From: Bacillota bacterium
Lineage (GTDB): Bacteria; Bacillota; Clostridia; Peptostreptococcales; Anaerovoracaceae
DNA: 54,173 nucleotides
Assembly (NCBI GenBank): GCA_029008005.1
Contig: JAQXIX010000009.1
Coordinates: 1 to 54,173, forward strand
Direction of reading: 5' to 3'
A program made the position numbers and the translations under genes. How positions within the stretch are numbered: position 1 is the stretch's first letter; each line of letters opens with the position of its first letter. Below the pieces are notes generated by a model that saw only the letters and a program-made list of their open reading frames with translations, searched no databases and was not told the origin of the DNA. Below are positions 1 through 9,989 of the stretch, in pieces.

Positions 1-1042
1 TTGGCGCTTCAACTCCTCCATTGAAGAAGAAAGTAACGTGCGCGTATTTCTCTGTTTCTGCTATTCTGAGCTGATTAAGACCCAGCGATGAAATATATTC
101 GCCGAGAGTGTTTGCCGGAGTTTCCGGAGGATAAGCCAGAATAACATTCGGCATAAGTGCATCGTACTGAGTCATGCATACATAGCAAAGATCCGATACA
201 ACTTTATTTCGCTTGAATCCGTCAAAATCCGGATCGACAAAGGCCCTGGTAATCTCTCTGGCCCTGTCGGGACGGAAATTGAACATTATCATACTGTCTC
301 CGTCTGATACAGGAATCATGCCTTCAACAGCAGTAGGCAGAACGAACTCATCGTTTTCGTCACGTTCGTAAGCGTTACTGATTGCTGAACTTCCGCTATC
401 TGCATGCTGACCGAGGCATAAAGTCATTGCGTCATATGCTTTCTCAAGTCTTTCCCAGCGTTTATCTCTATCCATTGCATAATATCTTCCGCTGACTACG
501 CCCACAGTGCCGATTCCGCGTTCTTCCATATGAGAGGTCAGGATATCCATATATTTGAGAGCGCATCTCGGAGGTACGTCTCTTCCGTCAAGGAAGCAGT
601 GAACGCAAAGGTTCTCAACACCTTTATCTGATGCCAGGTCAATAAGTGCTATAAGATGATTAATGTGGCTGTGAACGCCTCCGTCTGAAAGAAGACCGAG
701 AAGATGAAGTGTACCGCCTGTTTCTTTCACATGGTCTATTGCCTTTGCAAAAGCTTTATTCGCAAAAAAACTGCCGTCTTCTATTGCGTTCGTTATCAGC
801 GATAAGTCCTGATATACAATTCGTCCGGCACCTATATTGAGATGACCAACTTCGGAATTACCCATCTGTCCGTCAGGCAGACCAACATCACTTCCGCACG
901 CTTTCAGGGATGTCGAAGGGTAACTCGAGAAAATTCTGTCAAGGTTAGGCTTGTTCGCTGCCGCTATGGCATTACCCTGAGTGTGGGGATTCAAGCCGTA
1001 TCCATCGAGAATCATTAACATTGTCGGTTTTTTTATTGTCAT
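1..1042 (-). CDS. gpmI: 2,3-bisphosphoglycerate-independent phosphoglycerate mutase, C-terminus cut by window edge
   Basis: Interconverts 3- and 2-phosphoglycerate in glycolysis, cytosolic, using two metal ions and a phosphoserine. Reading the minus strand from the ATG at 1042 gives about 347 codons without a stop to the left edge; the family is about 510 residues, so roughly the last third is outside. Visible are the first metal aspartate in LDGYG (D13), the phosphoserine loop GNSEVGH (S63), and the conserved stretches GGVHSHINHL, DGRDVPP, GRYYAMDRDKRWER and FNFRPDRARE. The C-terminal metal-binding histidines and aspartates are not in view. A GAAAGGG ribosome site precedes the start. It may be the last or only gene of its transcript; no other glycolytic gene lies to its right. 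Confidence 0.96.
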   Translation of the reverse strand, partial: MTIKKPTMLMILDGYGLNPHTQGNAIAAANKPNLDRIFSSYPSTSLKACGSDVGLPDGQMGNSEVGHLNIGAGRIVYQDLSLITNAIEDGSFFANKAFAKAIDHVKETGGTLHLLGLLSDGGVHSHINHLIALIDLASDKGVENLCVHCFLDGRDVPPRCALKYMDILTSHMEERGIGTVGVVSGRYYAMDRDKRWERLEKAYDAMTLCLGQHADSGSSAISNAYERDENDEFVLPTAVEGMIPVSDGDSMIMFNFRPDRAREITRAFVDPDFDGFKRNKVVSDLCYVCMTQYDALMPNVILAYPPETPANTLGEYISSLGLNQLRIAETEKYAHVTFFFNGGVEAP

Positions 1043-1075
1043 GTTGTGTAGCCCTTTCTTGTTATTATCGATTAT

Positions 1076-1084
1076 ATTATAGCA
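1076..1084 (-). promoter_or_regulatory. Putative extended -10 promoter for gpmI
   Basis: On the minus strand this reads TGCTATAAT, an extended -10 element about 33 bases before the gpmI start. No convincing -35 is seen, as is usual for extended -10 promoters. It would separate gpmI from the DUF1847 gene upstream. Confidence 0.5.
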
Positions 1085-1109
1085 TAACATTGAACATTGT
1101 TGTGAAGGC

Positions 1110-1661
1110 TTATTTCATAAGCTTTTTGTAATATGACTTTGCCTGGTAAATAGCGCCTGCAGGATTATGAGCAAGAACCCTGTCTTTGGCAACAAGGGTT
1201 GTGACAGGCACTTTGGAATATTTGTAAAAGAGACTGTCGTGACCGACACACAGGCCCATGACGATATTGAATTCCGTTCCCGCTTCGTTCAGGGCTTCTG
1301 CCTGCATTATCGGGTTGCACATTATTTCGCTTGTATTTGTCATGTACTCTTCGCCGACTCCTACATCTGATTTCCTGAATCCGCATATCTTACAGGCAGC
1401 CATGGAAACCTCGAAGCCATTTTTTTTCAGTATTTCAGAGAGTACCATGCTTTCGTCTATTAATCCGACACAGGTGGCTATTCCTATTTTCCCGAATCCC
1501 ATGCGTTTCGCGAATTCCACCGTTTCTTCGACACGGGTGTATTTCAGATAAAATTCATTTTCAATCTCTGCGGAAACTCTTGATATCTGTCGATTCTCAT
1601 CTTCTTCATACAGCTTACGTACTTTTTTCACCTTATCAGGCGGCATTTTGTTTATTATCAT
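1110..1661 (-). CDS. DUF1847 family putative metal-binding protein
   Basis: I recognise the DUF1847 family, which has no established function. The 183-residue protein has the family core: KIGIATCVGL near residue 60, AACKICGFRK, then MGLCVGHDSLF and the C-terminal NPAGAIYQAK. These cysteines suggest a metal or iron-sulfur site, by inference. Family members usually begin with an extra cysteine-rich segment; here the first 60 residues contain no cysteine and are instead charged and helical. The start is supported by a GAGGAAAG ribosome site about 6 bases before the ATG, so the short N-terminus seems genuine. It lies upstream of gpmI on the same strand and divergent from addA. Confidence 0.8.
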   Translation of the reverse strand: MIINKMPPDKVKKVRKLYEEDENRQISRVSAEIENEFYLKYTRVEETVEFAKRMGFGKIGIATCVGLIDESMVLSEILKKNGFEVSMAACKICGFRKSDVGVGEEYMTNTSEIMCNPIMQAEALNEAGTEFNIVMGLCVGHDSLFYKYSKVPVTTLVAKDRVLAHNPAGAIYQAKSYYKKLMK

Positions 1662-1697
1662 TATCTTTCCTCATATTTCATTTGATGTATTTACTTT

Positions 1698-1706
1698 ATT
1701 ATACCA
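1698..1706 (-). promoter_or_regulatory. Putative extended -10 promoter for the DUF1847 gene
   Basis: The minus strand reads TGGTATAAT, an extended -10 ending about 37 bases before the DUF1847 start. No good -35 is seen. Confidence 0.45.
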
Positions 1707-1723
1707 CCCGGGATCCTTTATCG

Positions 1724-1752
1724 TTGCATATAAAATTTTCATAGGATAAAAT
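1724..1752 (+). promoter_or_regulatory. Putative SigA promoter for addA
   Basis: TTGCAT and TAAAAT are separated by 17 bases and end 35 bases before the addA start. It lies back to back with the DUF1847 promoter in the divergent gap. Confidence 0.5.
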
Positions 1753-1787
1753 GAAATGGTAAAAATAATGGAATTCAGGAGAAATCT

Positions 1788-4700
1788 ATGACCGAATGGA
1801 CTGAAGAACAAAAAAGAACAATAGAAGAAAGAGACAGAAATATACTTGTATCCGCGGCGGCAGGATCCGGCAAGACGACAGTAATGGTTGAGCGGATCAA
1901 GCAGCTGATACTTAAGGATAATGAAGACATAGACGGATTTCTTATAACAACGTTTACAAAGGCGGCAGCTTCGGATATGAAGCGTAAGCTCGAAAAAACC
2001 ATAAGAAATGAACTGAAAAGCAGAAGCGTCGGCGATCCGGAGAGAAGTTTTCTGCTGCGGCAGCTGTATCTTTTACCGTCAGCAAGCATAAGCACATTTC
2101 ATTCTTTCGCAATTAATATGATAAAGGAATATTTTTATCTGACAGACCTGAAACCGGGATTTGCAATCGGAGATGATGTGGAAACGGCAATAATGGAGAA
2201 AGAATCCGTTGACAGGGTTTTCGAGATGCACTATGAGGACAGAGAAGATAAAGAATTCCGGCAGTTCCTCATTAGAAGAAGCAGCGATCGAAACGACAAC
2301 AGGCTTAAGGATACGATCAGGGAAACATACAAAAAGATAAGGAGTGTTCCTGACTATTTCGAGTGGGCAGATAAAATGGCCGACCGTCTCGATTCAGACA
2401 ATGTGTATGAGGAGCTGGGAATAAACGGCTTTCTGGAAGAAGAGAGAGACAGGGCCATTGCCGGGGCAAAAGGGTATTTCGAAAAAGCGGCGGATTTTGT
2501 TGACGGCGGCGTTTTCCCCGATATTAAGCAAAAGCTAATGGGGGATATAATGATTCTGGAAGGTGCTGCAGATATGGATGAGGAGGCTTTCGGCGAGTTT
2601 GTCAGGAAACCGGGATTCGCAACTCTTCGCGCGGGAAAAGACAATAAAGTCAAGTGGGACGCAATTAAAGAACAGGTTACCGGAATACGAGACAAAGGGA
2701 AAAAATTCATTTCGGATCTTAAGAAAAAGTATTATTACGATACGCCTGAGGTGCTTGCAGAAGAGCTGTTTGCCGTCAAGCAGGACACAATGTATTTCAT
2801 CATGCTCATGAGAGAGTTTGAAAAGGAATACAGGGAACGGAAGATGCAGAAGAATATTCTGGATTTTGACGATGTAATGCATTATGCCATAGACATTCTC
2901 AAAGATGACAAGGCCGCCGAAGAACTGGGTAAGAGATACAGATATATATTTATTGATGAATATCAGGACAGTAATTTACTGCAGGAAGCGATAATAGGAA
3001 GAATATCAGGTCCTGATAATCTGTTTATGGTAGGAGATGTGAAACAGAGCATCTACAGATTCAGACTGGCTGAACCGGAAATCTTCAAAAAAACTGCGGA
3101 GGCATATCGGGCGAAAAGCAGCGAAAAAAGTACAGTAATAGATCTCAACAGCAACTTCAGGAGCAAAAAAAATGTAACAGATGCCGTAAACGCAGTGTTC
3201 AGCAATATTATGCCGGGATACGGCGATAAAGATGCTCTTCACTGTACGAGAGGTGCATCACCGTATAAGACTACACTCCACATTGTCGATGGCGATGCGG
3301 CGAAAATAAATGATATTGAACCTATTGAGGCCGAAGGGAAAACAGCAGTCGAGATAATTCGCCGCTGCCTGGCGGAAGGTTTCGATTACAGAGATATTGC
3401 TGTTTTGGCAAGAAACCGCAGCTCAGTCGGGGAACTTGAAAATCTCCTTATTAATGAGGAAATACCGGCATACGGAGAAAAAAACGAGGGATATTTCGAG
3501 TCTGTTGAAATCCGGATTTTCATTAATTTTCTCAGGGTAACAGATAATATGAGACAGGATGTTCCGCTTATTTCCGTAATGAGATCTGTGCTTTACAATT
3601 TTTCCTTTGAAGAGATGGCACGAATCAGAGCGGAATTTCCTGACGGAAGTTTTTGTGGTGCCCTTAGAGCCTACAGGGAAGATGGTGCTGATGAGACAAT
3701 AAGAAGCAAAATCATCAAACTGATTTCTTCACTGGAGTACTGGCGGGAACTCAGCAGAACCTTGAACCTTGAAGAACTGATAAAGAGGATGCTTTACGAC
3801 ACAGGCTACTACGATTACTGCAGCAGTCTGCCTGTTGGAAAACAGAGAATTTCCAATCTGAGGCTTATCGTAGAGAAGGCAGCCGTTTACGAGAAGACAA
3901 ATCACAGCGGTCTTCAGGGTTTTCTCAGATACATAGAAGCGATGAAGGACTCCAATCTGACCGTTTCAGAAGCAAAGACCCTGAGCGAAAACGAAAACGT
4001 TGTTCGCGTAATGACAATACACAAAAGCAAAGGCCTGGAATTTCCTGTTGTGATCATTGTCGGAGCAGGAAGAAACGCAGGCAGGAGCAAGACTGAAGAA
4101 ATCGCAATGCATAAGGATTTCGGCCTCGGAATCAAGCTGGTGTATCCGGACAGGAGGCAGAAACAGGATACAATTCTCAGAAATGTAATTTCCGGTAAAA
4201 AGAAACGAGAGGATTTCGAAGAAGAAATAAGAATATTGTATGTGGCAATGACGAGAGCAGAGGAACGGCTGGAGATTGTCGGTACGGCTTCGGCTGATAA
4301 CATCAATGATGAGCAGGAAGCAGTAAGCTACATTGATATGATATATCCGGCTCTAAATCAACTGGATACAGGAGAAACAGTCACTTATAATGACTTCGAA
4401 GCGATAACCGGGAAAAACTATAAGAGATTCCCGATAAAGCAGCTTCTGGAAGCGGCGAAGAATCCGCCTGAAAGCAATAGAGGCAAGGCTGCGGCAGAAC
4501 GGCTTTCATTTGTTTATCCGCACGAAAAAAGTGACACGAAACCGAAGTATTCAGTTTCCCAGCTTAACAGGAAAAATGAGATTGAAGAAATACCGCTTGC
4601 CGAATTCAGGCCGGAGAGACGAGACGGCAGGCTTACAGCTGCCGAGCGCGGGAATGTAATACATAAGGTAATGGAGCATATAGATTTCGCAAAGGCAGCA

Positions 4701-5138
4701 GCCGGAGGGAAAGCATATGTGGAAGCTTTTGCAGATGAAATGCATATGAAGGGAATGCTTACCGAAAGAGAACGGGAATCATTGGATTCAGACGGAATAG
4801 CCGGATTTTTTATGCAGGATCCCGGGCGCCGTGCAGCAGAAGCCTTTGCACAGAAAAAATTAAGGAGAGAGCAGGAATTTATTCTGAGGAAGGAAATTGA
4901 AGGAACATCTTCAATAGTCCAGGGTATCATCGACTGCTTCTATGAAAGCGACCGGGGAACAGTTCTGATTGACTATAAAAACAGCAGTATTTACAGCGAA
5001 GGCGAAGAAGAAATAAAAGAGCTGTACAAGGGGCAGATAGAGCTGTATAAGGAGGCTCTCGACAAGGCCGGAACATGTAGTGTGAATGAGGCTTACATCT
5101 ACCTGTTCAAATCAAAAAAATTTATTGATATGCTGTAA
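1788..5138 (+). CDS. addA: ATP-dependent helicase/nuclease subunit A (AddA)
   Basis: Helicase-nuclease subunit of AddAB, the Gram-positive counterpart of RecBCD that processes double-strand DNA ends for recombination. The 1116 residues are slightly short of the usual 1200. UvrD-type motifs are in order: Walker A AAAGSGKTT (about 24-31), ISTFHSFA, Walker B FIDEYQDSN (about 387), GDVKQSIYRFR, MTIHKSKGLEFPVV and motif VI YVAMTRAEERL (about 813). The C-terminal nuclease domain shows GIIDCF and LIDYKN near residue 1050 followed by KGQIELYKEAL. A CAGGAGA ribosome site precedes the ATG. The usual partner gene addB is not directly upstream, where a divergent DUF1847 gene sits; addB must lie elsewhere or be replaced. 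Confidence 0.95.
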   Translation: MTEWTEEQKRTIEERDRNILVSAAAGSGKTTVMVERIKQLILKDNEDIDGFLITTFTKAAASDMKRKLEKTIRNELKSRSVGDPERSFLLRQLYLLPSASISTFHSFAINMIKEYFYLTDLKPGFAIGDDVETAIMEKESVDRVFEMHYEDREDKEFRQFLIRRSSDRNDNRLKDTIRETYKKIRSVPDYFEWADKMADRLDSDNVYEELGINGFLEEERDRAIAGAKGYFEKAADFVDGGVFPDIKQKLMGDIMILEGAADMDEEAFGEFVRKPGFATLRAGKDNKVKWDAIKEQVTGIRDKGKKFISDLKKKYYYDTPEVLAEELFAVKQDTMYFIMLMREFEKEYRERKMQKNILDFDDVMHYAIDILKDDKAAEELGKRYRYIFIDEYQDSNLLQEAIIGRISGPDNLFMVGDVKQSIYRFRLAEPEIFKKTAEAYRAKSSEKSTVIDLNSNFRSKKNVTDAVNAVFSNIMPGYGDKDALHCTRGASPYKTTLHIVDGDAAKINDIEPIEAEGKTAVEIIRRCLAEGFDYRDIAVLARNRSSVGELENLLINEEIPAYGEKNEGYFESVEIRIFINFLRVTDNMRQDVPLISVMRSVLYNFSFEEMARIRAEFPDGSFCGALRAYREDGADETIRSKIIKLISSLEYWRELSRTLNLEELIKRMLYDTGYYDYCSSLPVGKQRISNLRLIVEKAAVYEKTNHSGLQGFLRYIEAMKDSNLTVSEAKTLSENENVVRVMTIHKSKGLEFPVVIIVGAGRNAGRSKTEEIAMHKDFGLGIKLVYPDRRQKQDTILRNVISGKKKREDFEEEIRILYVAMTRAEERLEIVGTASADNINDEQEAVSYIDMIYPALNQLDTGETVTYNDFEAITGKNYKRFPIKQLLEAAKNPPESNRGKAAAERLSFVYPHEKSDTKPKYSVSQLNRKNEIEEIPLAEFRPERRDGRLTAAERGNVIHKVMEHIDFAKAAAGGKAYVEAFADEMHMKGMLTERERESLDSDGIAGFFMQDPGRRAAEAFAQKKLRREQEFILRKEIEGTSSIVQGIIDCFYESDRGTVLIDYKNSSIYSEGEEEIKELYKGQIELYKEALDKAGTCSVNEAYIYLFKSKKFIDML

Positions 5139-5155
5139 AATCTTTTGCCAGAGTG

Positions 5156-5184
5156 TTGACACAAGTGGGCAAAAGTGGTACTTT
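5156..5184 (+). promoter_or_regulatory. SigA promoter of the hrcA operon
   Basis: A perfect TTGACA (5156-5161) is followed after 17 bases by a weaker -10, TACTTT (5179-5184). The predicted start of transcription is about 5191, placing the CIRCE element at the very 5' end of the message. Confidence 0.75.
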
Positions 5185-5195
5185 ATGTGTAGAGG

Positions 5196-5222
5196 TTAGC
5201 ACTCGCAGATAAAGAGTGCTAA
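5196..5222 (+). promoter_or_regulatory. CIRCE heat-shock operator (HrcA binding site)
   Basis: TTAGCACTC, nine bases, GAGTGCTAA: a perfect match to the CIRCE inverted repeat. HrcA, encoded by the first gene behind it, binds this element and represses the operon at normal temperature, giving autoregulation. Confidence 0.98.
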
Positions 5223-5241
5223 TAACAAAAGGAGGCTTACA

Positions 5242-6285
5242 ATGGATTTAACAGAGAGAAAATTAAAAATATTGCAGGCCGTAATAGCAGATTTCACCAG
5301 GACAGCGGAACCTGTCGGTTCAAGAACAATATCTAAGAATTATGAACTCGGAAGTCCTGCGACAATAAGAAATGAAATGTCCGACCTGGAGGAAATGGGA
5401 TATCTGACACATCCTCATACGTCTTCGGGCAGAGTTCCTTCAGAGAAAGCGTACAGACTCTATGTCAACGAAATGATGAAGAAGACTGAGCTTTCCGATG
5501 AACAGAAAAGGACGATTACAGACAGGCTGTACAGCAATATTTCAGAGCTTGACATGCTTGTTGAGAGGGCAGCCCATGTTCTCTCGGAAATTACTAATCT
5601 TACGGCTTTTGCTCTTACACCGGGCAAGGAGCAGGACAAGCTGAAATATGTTAATTTGCTGCCGGTAGACGATTATACTGTAGTGCTTATGCTTGTGTCG
5701 GACAGCGGCAAGGTAAGCAACGCTGCAGTACGGCTCAGGAAGCCTGCATCAGAGGAAACTCTCAGAGTTCTTGCCAAGAATATGACATACAATTACAGCG
5801 GCAAGACATTGAGCGAGGCTCTGAAACTTGACATCATCAAGACTTTTCAGACAGATGCCGAAGCCATGGCCATGTTTGAAAACAGCATAGCTCCAAGTTT
5901 CATGAGAACTCTTGAAGAGATGCTGAACGTAAATCTGTATATGGACGGGCTTACGAATATATTCTCACTTCCTGAATACAATGATATCGAGAAGGCAAAG
6001 TCCTTCTTCGAAATATTTAACAGGAAGCAGGAAATCACACAGAAGATTCGCGGAAGAGATGACGGAATAATGATTACCATCGGAGGAGAAAACGAAGATG
6101 AGAGTCTGGCAGACTGCAGTGTTATCTCAGCAACATATCATGTAGATGGAAAGCTGGTTGGCAAGCTTGGGGTTATAGGGCCGACAAGAATGAAATACGA
6201 TGAAGTCACGTCAGTAGTTGAATATCTGACAGACAATATTACAAGAGCATTCAGGCTTACAGAAGGAGACGATGATGACAGATAG
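5242..6285 (+). CDS. hrcA: Heat-inducible transcription repressor HrcA
   Basis: Repressor of class I heat-shock genes; its folding depends on GroEL, so unfolded protein titrates the chaperonin and relieves repression. The 347-residue length is typical. The N-terminus is a winged helix (LTERKLKILQAVIADF, then GSRTISKNY and SPATIRNEMSDLEEMGYL), followed by the HTSSGRVPSEKAYRLYV signature and the GAF-like and inserted dimerising domains. AGGAGG precedes the start. It is the first gene of hrcA-grpE-dnaK-dnaJ and its 3' end overlaps grpE by 14 bases, suggesting translational coupling. The perfect CIRCE just upstream makes the assignment secure. Confidence 0.98.
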   Translation: MDLTERKLKILQAVIADFTRTAEPVGSRTISKNYELGSPATIRNEMSDLEEMGYLTHPHTSSGRVPSEKAYRLYVNEMMKKTELSDEQKRTITDRLYSNISELDMLVERAAHVLSEITNLTAFALTPGKEQDKLKYVNLLPVDDYTVVLMLVSDSGKVSNAAVRLRKPASEETLRVLAKNMTYNYSGKTLSEALKLDIIKTFQTDAEAMAMFENSIAPSFMRTLEEMLNVNLYMDGLTNIFSLPEYNDIEKAKSFFEIFNRKQEITQKIRGRDDGIMITIGGENEDESLADCSVISATYHVDGKLVGKLGVIGPTRMKYDEVTSVVEYLTDNITRAFRLTEGDDDDR

Positions 6286-6820
6286 AGAAAAAACAATTAT
6301 GGAAGAACAGGAAGGTATTGAGGAAAAAGAGAAAGAGACGGTAGAGGATACCGAGAAGGAGGAACAGGGAAAAGAGAAAACAGAAGCTGAGACAGAGGGG
6401 AAGGAAGAACCTGCGGAAGACGAGGATACAAGATATCTGAGACTGATGGCAGACTTCCAGAATTACAAAAAGAGAGTAGAGAAAGAAAAATCAGATCTCC
6501 GTTCATATGCCAATGAGCAGATTATGAGCCAGCTGCTTGAGATTCTCGATAATTTCGAGAGAGCTCTTGAGCAGGATGCAGGGGAAGGCTTCAAAAAAGG
6601 AATGGAGATGATTTTCAAACAGCTGGGCGATGTGCTGAACAAATCAGGTCTGGCTGAAATACCTGCATTGGGTGAGGATTTTGATCCGAATTTCCACAAT
6701 GCGGTATTAACTGAGGAAACAGAAGAATATGAAAGCGGCAAAGTTTCCGGAGTGATGCAGAAAGGCTACACTCTCAACGGTAAAGTCATCAGACCTTCCA
6801 TGGTGAAGGTTGTAAACTGA
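6272..6820 (+). CDS. grpE: Nucleotide exchange factor GrpE
   Basis: Releases ADP from DnaK and so resets the chaperone cycle. Of 182 residues, about the first 50 are almost entirely acidic and lysine-rich ([16 protein letters not shown]), a disordered tail common in GrpE. The dimerising coiled coil begins near [21 protein letters not shown], and the C-terminal beta wing carries the conserved NPNFHNAV-like DPNFHNAVL and the end motif [10 protein letters not shown]. Two tandem ATGs (6272 and 6275) follow an AGAAGGAGA ribosome site inside hrcA; either could start translation. It is 37 bases upstream of dnaK in the same operon. Confidence 0.97.
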   Translation: MMTDREKTIMEEQEGIEEKEKETVEDTEKEEQGKEKTEAETEGKEEPAEDEDTRYLRLMADFQNYKKRVEKEKSDLRSYANEQIMSQLLEILDNFERALEQDAGEGFKKGMEMIFKQLGDVLNKSGLAEIPALGEDFDPNFHNAVLTEETEEYESGKVSGVMQKGYTLNGKVIRPSMVKVVN

Positions 6821-6857
6821 TAAGGCTGCTTTCGAAAAATACAAGGAGGAAAATAAC

Positions 6858-8756
6858 ATGGGAAAAGTAATAGGTATTGATTTAGGAACTACAAACTCAT
6901 GCGTTGCCGTACTGGAAGGCGGAGAGCCTACGGTTATCACTAACGCAGAAGGATTAAGAACAACTCCGTCCGTTGTCGGTTTTGCCAAGAACGGTGAGAG
7001 GCTTGTCGGAGAAACAGCCAAGAGACAGGCAATAACAAACCCGGAAAGAACAATCTCTTCAATTAAGAGACACATGGGTGAAGCATACGAAGTAACAATC
7101 GATGGTAAGAAGTATACGCCGCAGGACATCAGTGCCATGATTCTGTCAAAGCTTAAGGCCGATGCCGAAGCATACCTGGGTGAACCGGTGACAGAAGCTG
7201 TAATTACAGTTCCGGCATACTTCACAGACAGCCAGAAGCAGGCTACAAAGGATGCAGGTAAGATTGCAGGACTTGATGTTAAGAGAATTATCAACGAACC
7301 TACAGCTGCATCGCTGGCATATGGACTCGATAAAGATGAAGCAGCCCAGAAAGTGCTGATTTATGACTTGGGCGGCGGTACATTTGACGTATCCATTCTC
7401 GAACTGGCCGATGGCGTTTTCGAGGTTCTGGCAACAAACGGAAACAACAAGCTGGGCGGAGATGACTTCGATGAAGCACTGCTTAACTACATGGCAGATA
7501 CTTTCTCACAGGAAAACGGAATTGACCTGAGAAAAGACAAGATGGCAATTCAGCGTCTTAAGGAAGCTGCAGAGAAGGCGAAAAAAGAGCTTTCAAGTGC
7601 ACAGACTACAAACATCAATCTGCCGTTTATCACAGTAAGCGATGCTGGTCCGCTCCACATGAATATGGACATTACAAGAGCTAAGTTCGACCAGCTGACA
7701 GCAGACCTGGTAAATAAGACAATTGAGCCTATGCAGAAGGCAATGAATGATGCAGGCGTTTCAAACAGTGATCTTAACAAGGTTATCCTCGTAGGCGGAT
7801 CAACAAGAATTCCTGCTGTTCAGGAAGCTGTTAAGAGAGTAACAGGCAAGGAACCGTTTAAGGGAATCAACCCTGATGAATGCGTAGCAGTCGGAGCATC
7901 AATTCAGGCCGGCGTACTGACAGGTGAAGTACATGACGTACTGCTTCTGGATGTTACACCGCTTTCACTGTCAATTGAAACTCTCGGCGGAGTTGCTACT
8001 AAGCTGATTGAGAGAAACACTACAATTCCTACTAAGAAGAGCCAGATCTTTTCGACAGCGGCAGACAATCAGCCTGCAGTTGACATTCACGTAATGCAGG
8101 GTGAAAGAGATATGGCAGCAGGAAATACAACTCTCGGCAGATTCCAGCTGACAGGTATTCCACCTGCTCCACGTGGAGTTCCTCAGATTGAAGTTACATT
8201 CGACATCGATGCAAACGGTATCGTAAATGTAAGCGCCAAGGATCTGGGAACAGGAAAATCACAGAACATCACAATCACTTCTTCAACTAAACTGAGCGAA
8301 GACGAAATCAACGCCAAGGTAAAGGAAGCCGAACAGTTTGCAGAAGAAGACAAGAAGAGAAAAGAAGAAGTTGAAGTAAAGAATCAGGCTGAAACACTGA
8401 TTTACGAAACTGAAAAGAACATGAAGGAGCTTGAAACAGCTCTCTCAGAAGAAGAAAAGAACGACATTACAGCCGCTAAGGATGCCCTTCAGGCAGCGCT
8501 CAATGCAGGCAATATTGATGAAATCAAGGCTAAAACAGAAGCGCTTACAGAAAAGTTCCACACAATTTCGGCCAAGATGTATCAGCAGGCTCAGGCAGCA
8601 GGCGCAGCCGGCCCTGATATGAGCGGAATGGCAGGCGGACCTGGAGCTGCAGGTGCGGCAGGAATGAACCAGGGCGCAGGTCAGGCAGCAAGCAACTCAG
8701 ACGATACCATAGTAGATGCAGATTTTGAAGTAGTAGATGAGGATAAGTCCAAGTAA
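6858..8756 (+). CDS. dnaK: Molecular chaperone DnaK (Hsp70)
   Basis: ATP-driven chaperone that binds exposed hydrophobic peptides, working with DnaJ and GrpE. The 632 residues show the whole family plan: phosphate loop [10 protein letters not shown] (5-14), [30 protein letters not shown], interdomain linker [10 protein letters not shown] near residue 360, and substrate-binding domain with helical lid. The nucleotide-binding domain is the shorter Gram-positive type. The C-terminal tail is rich in Gly, Ala and Met and ends in acidic residues (VVDEDKSK). AAGGAGG lies before the start. The stop codon overlaps the dnaJ start (TAATG), giving coupled translation. Confidence 0.99.
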   Translation: MGKVIGIDLGTTNSCVAVLEGGEPTVITNAEGLRTTPSVVGFAKNGERLVGETAKRQAITNPERTISSIKRHMGEAYEVTIDGKKYTPQDISAMILSKLKADAEAYLGEPVTEAVITVPAYFTDSQKQATKDAGKIAGLDVKRIINEPTAASLAYGLDKDEAAQKVLIYDLGGGTFDVSILELADGVFEVLATNGNNKLGGDDFDEALLNYMADTFSQENGIDLRKDKMAIQRLKEAAEKAKKELSSAQTTNINLPFITVSDAGPLHMNMDITRAKFDQLTADLVNKTIEPMQKAMNDAGVSNSDLNKVILVGGSTRIPAVQEAVKRVTGKEPFKGINPDECVAVGASIQAGVLTGEVHDVLLLDVTPLSLSIETLGGVATKLIERNTTIPTKKSQIFSTAADNQPAVDIHVMQGERDMAAGNTTLGRFQLTGIPPAPRGVPQIEVTFDIDANGIVNVSAKDLGTGKSQNITITSSTKLSEDEINAKVKEAEQFAEEDKKRKEEVEVKNQAETLIYETEKNMKELETALSEEEKNDITAAKDALQAALNAGNIDEIKAKTEALTEKFHTISAKMYQQAQAAGAAGPDMSGMAGGPGAAGAAGMNQGAGQAASNSDDTIVDADFEVVDEDKSK

Positions 8757-9898
8757 TGGCAGAGAAGAGAGATTTTTATGAGGTCTTGGGTCTTTCCAAG
8801 GGAGCCAGCGATGATGAGATAAAACGTGCTTTCAGAAAGCTCGCAATGAAATATCATCCTGATAAAAACCCGGGAGACAAAGAGGCCGAAGAAAAGTTCA
8901 AAGAGATAAACGAAGCTTACGCCGTACTCTCAGATCCTGAACAGAAATCCAAGTATGACAGATTCGGTCATGCGGGAGTGGATCCGAACAGCTTCGCGGG
9001 AGGCGGCGGCTTCGGCGGCTTCGGCGGTTTCGAAGATATTTTCGACATGTTCGGAAGTGCTTTCGGCGGCGGTTTCGGCGGCTTCGGAGGAGGCAGACGC
9101 AATAACGGTCCGATAAAGGGAAGCGATATTCAGAAATCCATGACAATTGATTTCGAAGAAGCGGCATTCGGAACGAAAAAGCAGATTCGTCTCACGAAGA
9201 ATGTGAAGTGTAAAACATGCGACGGAACAGGTGCAGCACCGGGAACTTCCAAGAAAACATGTCCGAAGTGCGGCGGAACAGGTGAAATAAGAACTCAGCA
9301 GAGGACTCCTCTTGGAGTTTTCCAGAGCTCATCACCGTGTCCTGACTGTAACGGTACCGGCGAAATAAATGAGAGCCCTTGCAGTGATTGCGGCGGTACA
9401 GGAAGAACGAGAGATACTGTTACGATTTCTGTAAACATTCCTGCAGGCGTTGATGACGGCTCTGTTATACCTATCAGGGGACAGGGCGAACCGGGCATCA
9501 ACGGTGGACCGGACGGAGATCTTTATATAGTTCTCAATGTCAGACCTCATAAACTGTTTGAACGAAGAGGACAGGATCTGTGGCTTGAGATTCCAATAAC
9601 CTTCAATCAGGCAGCACTGGGTGATGAAATAGTGGTTCCTACGCTGGAAGAAAAAGTATCTTATAAGATTCCTCAGGGAACACAGCCGGGAACAGTCTTC
9701 AGGCTTAAGGGCAAAGGCATCAAGAACGTTCGCGGAAGCCGCAAAGGCGATCTGTACGTTAAGGTAAGTCTGGAAGTGCCGACAAAGCTCAATAAAAAAC
9801 AGAAGAAGGCCATAGAGGCTATGGGCAAGGAAGTTAATGATGAATGCTATTCAAAGAAGAGCGGATTCCTTAACTCCCTCAAAGAGTTCTTTTCATAA
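8756..9898 (+). CDS. dnaJ: Chaperone protein DnaJ (Hsp40, type I)
   Basis: Co-chaperone that delivers substrates to DnaK and stimulates its ATPase. The 380 residues carry an N-terminal J domain with the HPD tripeptide (KYHPDKN), a Gly/Phe-rich linker from about residue 75 to 115, four zinc-binding repeats ([32 protein letters not shown]), and the C-terminal beta domains. This is a full type I architecture. It is the last gene of the CIRCE-controlled operon, followed 20 bases later by an intrinsic terminator. Confidence 0.99.
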   Translation: MAEKRDFYEVLGLSKGASDDEIKRAFRKLAMKYHPDKNPGDKEAEEKFKEINEAYAVLSDPEQKSKYDRFGHAGVDPNSFAGGGGFGGFGGFEDIFDMFGSAFGGGFGGFGGGRRNNGPIKGSDIQKSMTIDFEEAAFGTKKQIRLTKNVKCKTCDGTGAAPGTSKKTCPKCGGTGEIRTQQRTPLGVFQSSSPCPDCNGTGEINESPCSDCGGTGRTRDTVTISVNIPAGVDDGSVIPIRGQGEPGINGGPDGDLYIVLNVRPHKLFERRGQDLWLEIPITFNQAALGDEIVVPTLEEKVSYKIPQGTQPGTVFRLKGKGIKNVRGSRKGDLYVKVSLEVPTKLNKKQKKAIEAMGKEVNDECYSKKSGFLNSLKEFFS

Positions 9899-9918
9899 AA
9901 TCAAAAAGAGGTAGTTTT

Positions 9919-9954
9919 GAAACCGATGCCAAAACAGCATCGGTTTCGCTTTTG
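9919..9954 (+). terminator. Rho-independent terminator of the dnaK operon
   Basis: An 11-bp perfect stem (GAAACCGATGC with GCATCGGTTTC) and a 7-base loop are followed by GCTTTTG. The T-tract is short but the position right after dnaJ fits. Confidence 0.85.
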
Positions 9955-9980
9955 CGTAAAAAGAAATAATATTGTATAAT
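9952..9980 (+). promoter_or_regulatory. SigA promoter for the VanY-type gene
   Basis: TTGCGT (9952-9957), 17 bases, then a perfect TATAAT (9975-9980). The -10 ends only 9 bases before the ATG at 9990, so the message would have about three leader bases. The -35 overlaps the tail of the dnaJ terminator. Confidence 0.65.
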
Positions 9981-9989
9981 AAACCCGTT

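Noticed and set aside
8898-9167. Arginine-rich 89-codon open frame on the minus strand within dnaJ
   Set aside because: It is the reverse reading of the Gly/Phe-rich DnaJ linker; the repeats explain its odd composition.
9972-9989. TTG start for the VanY-type protein at 9972
   Set aside because: The TTG overlaps the TATAAT -10 element and has no ribosome site; the basic tail starts naturally at the ATG at 9990.
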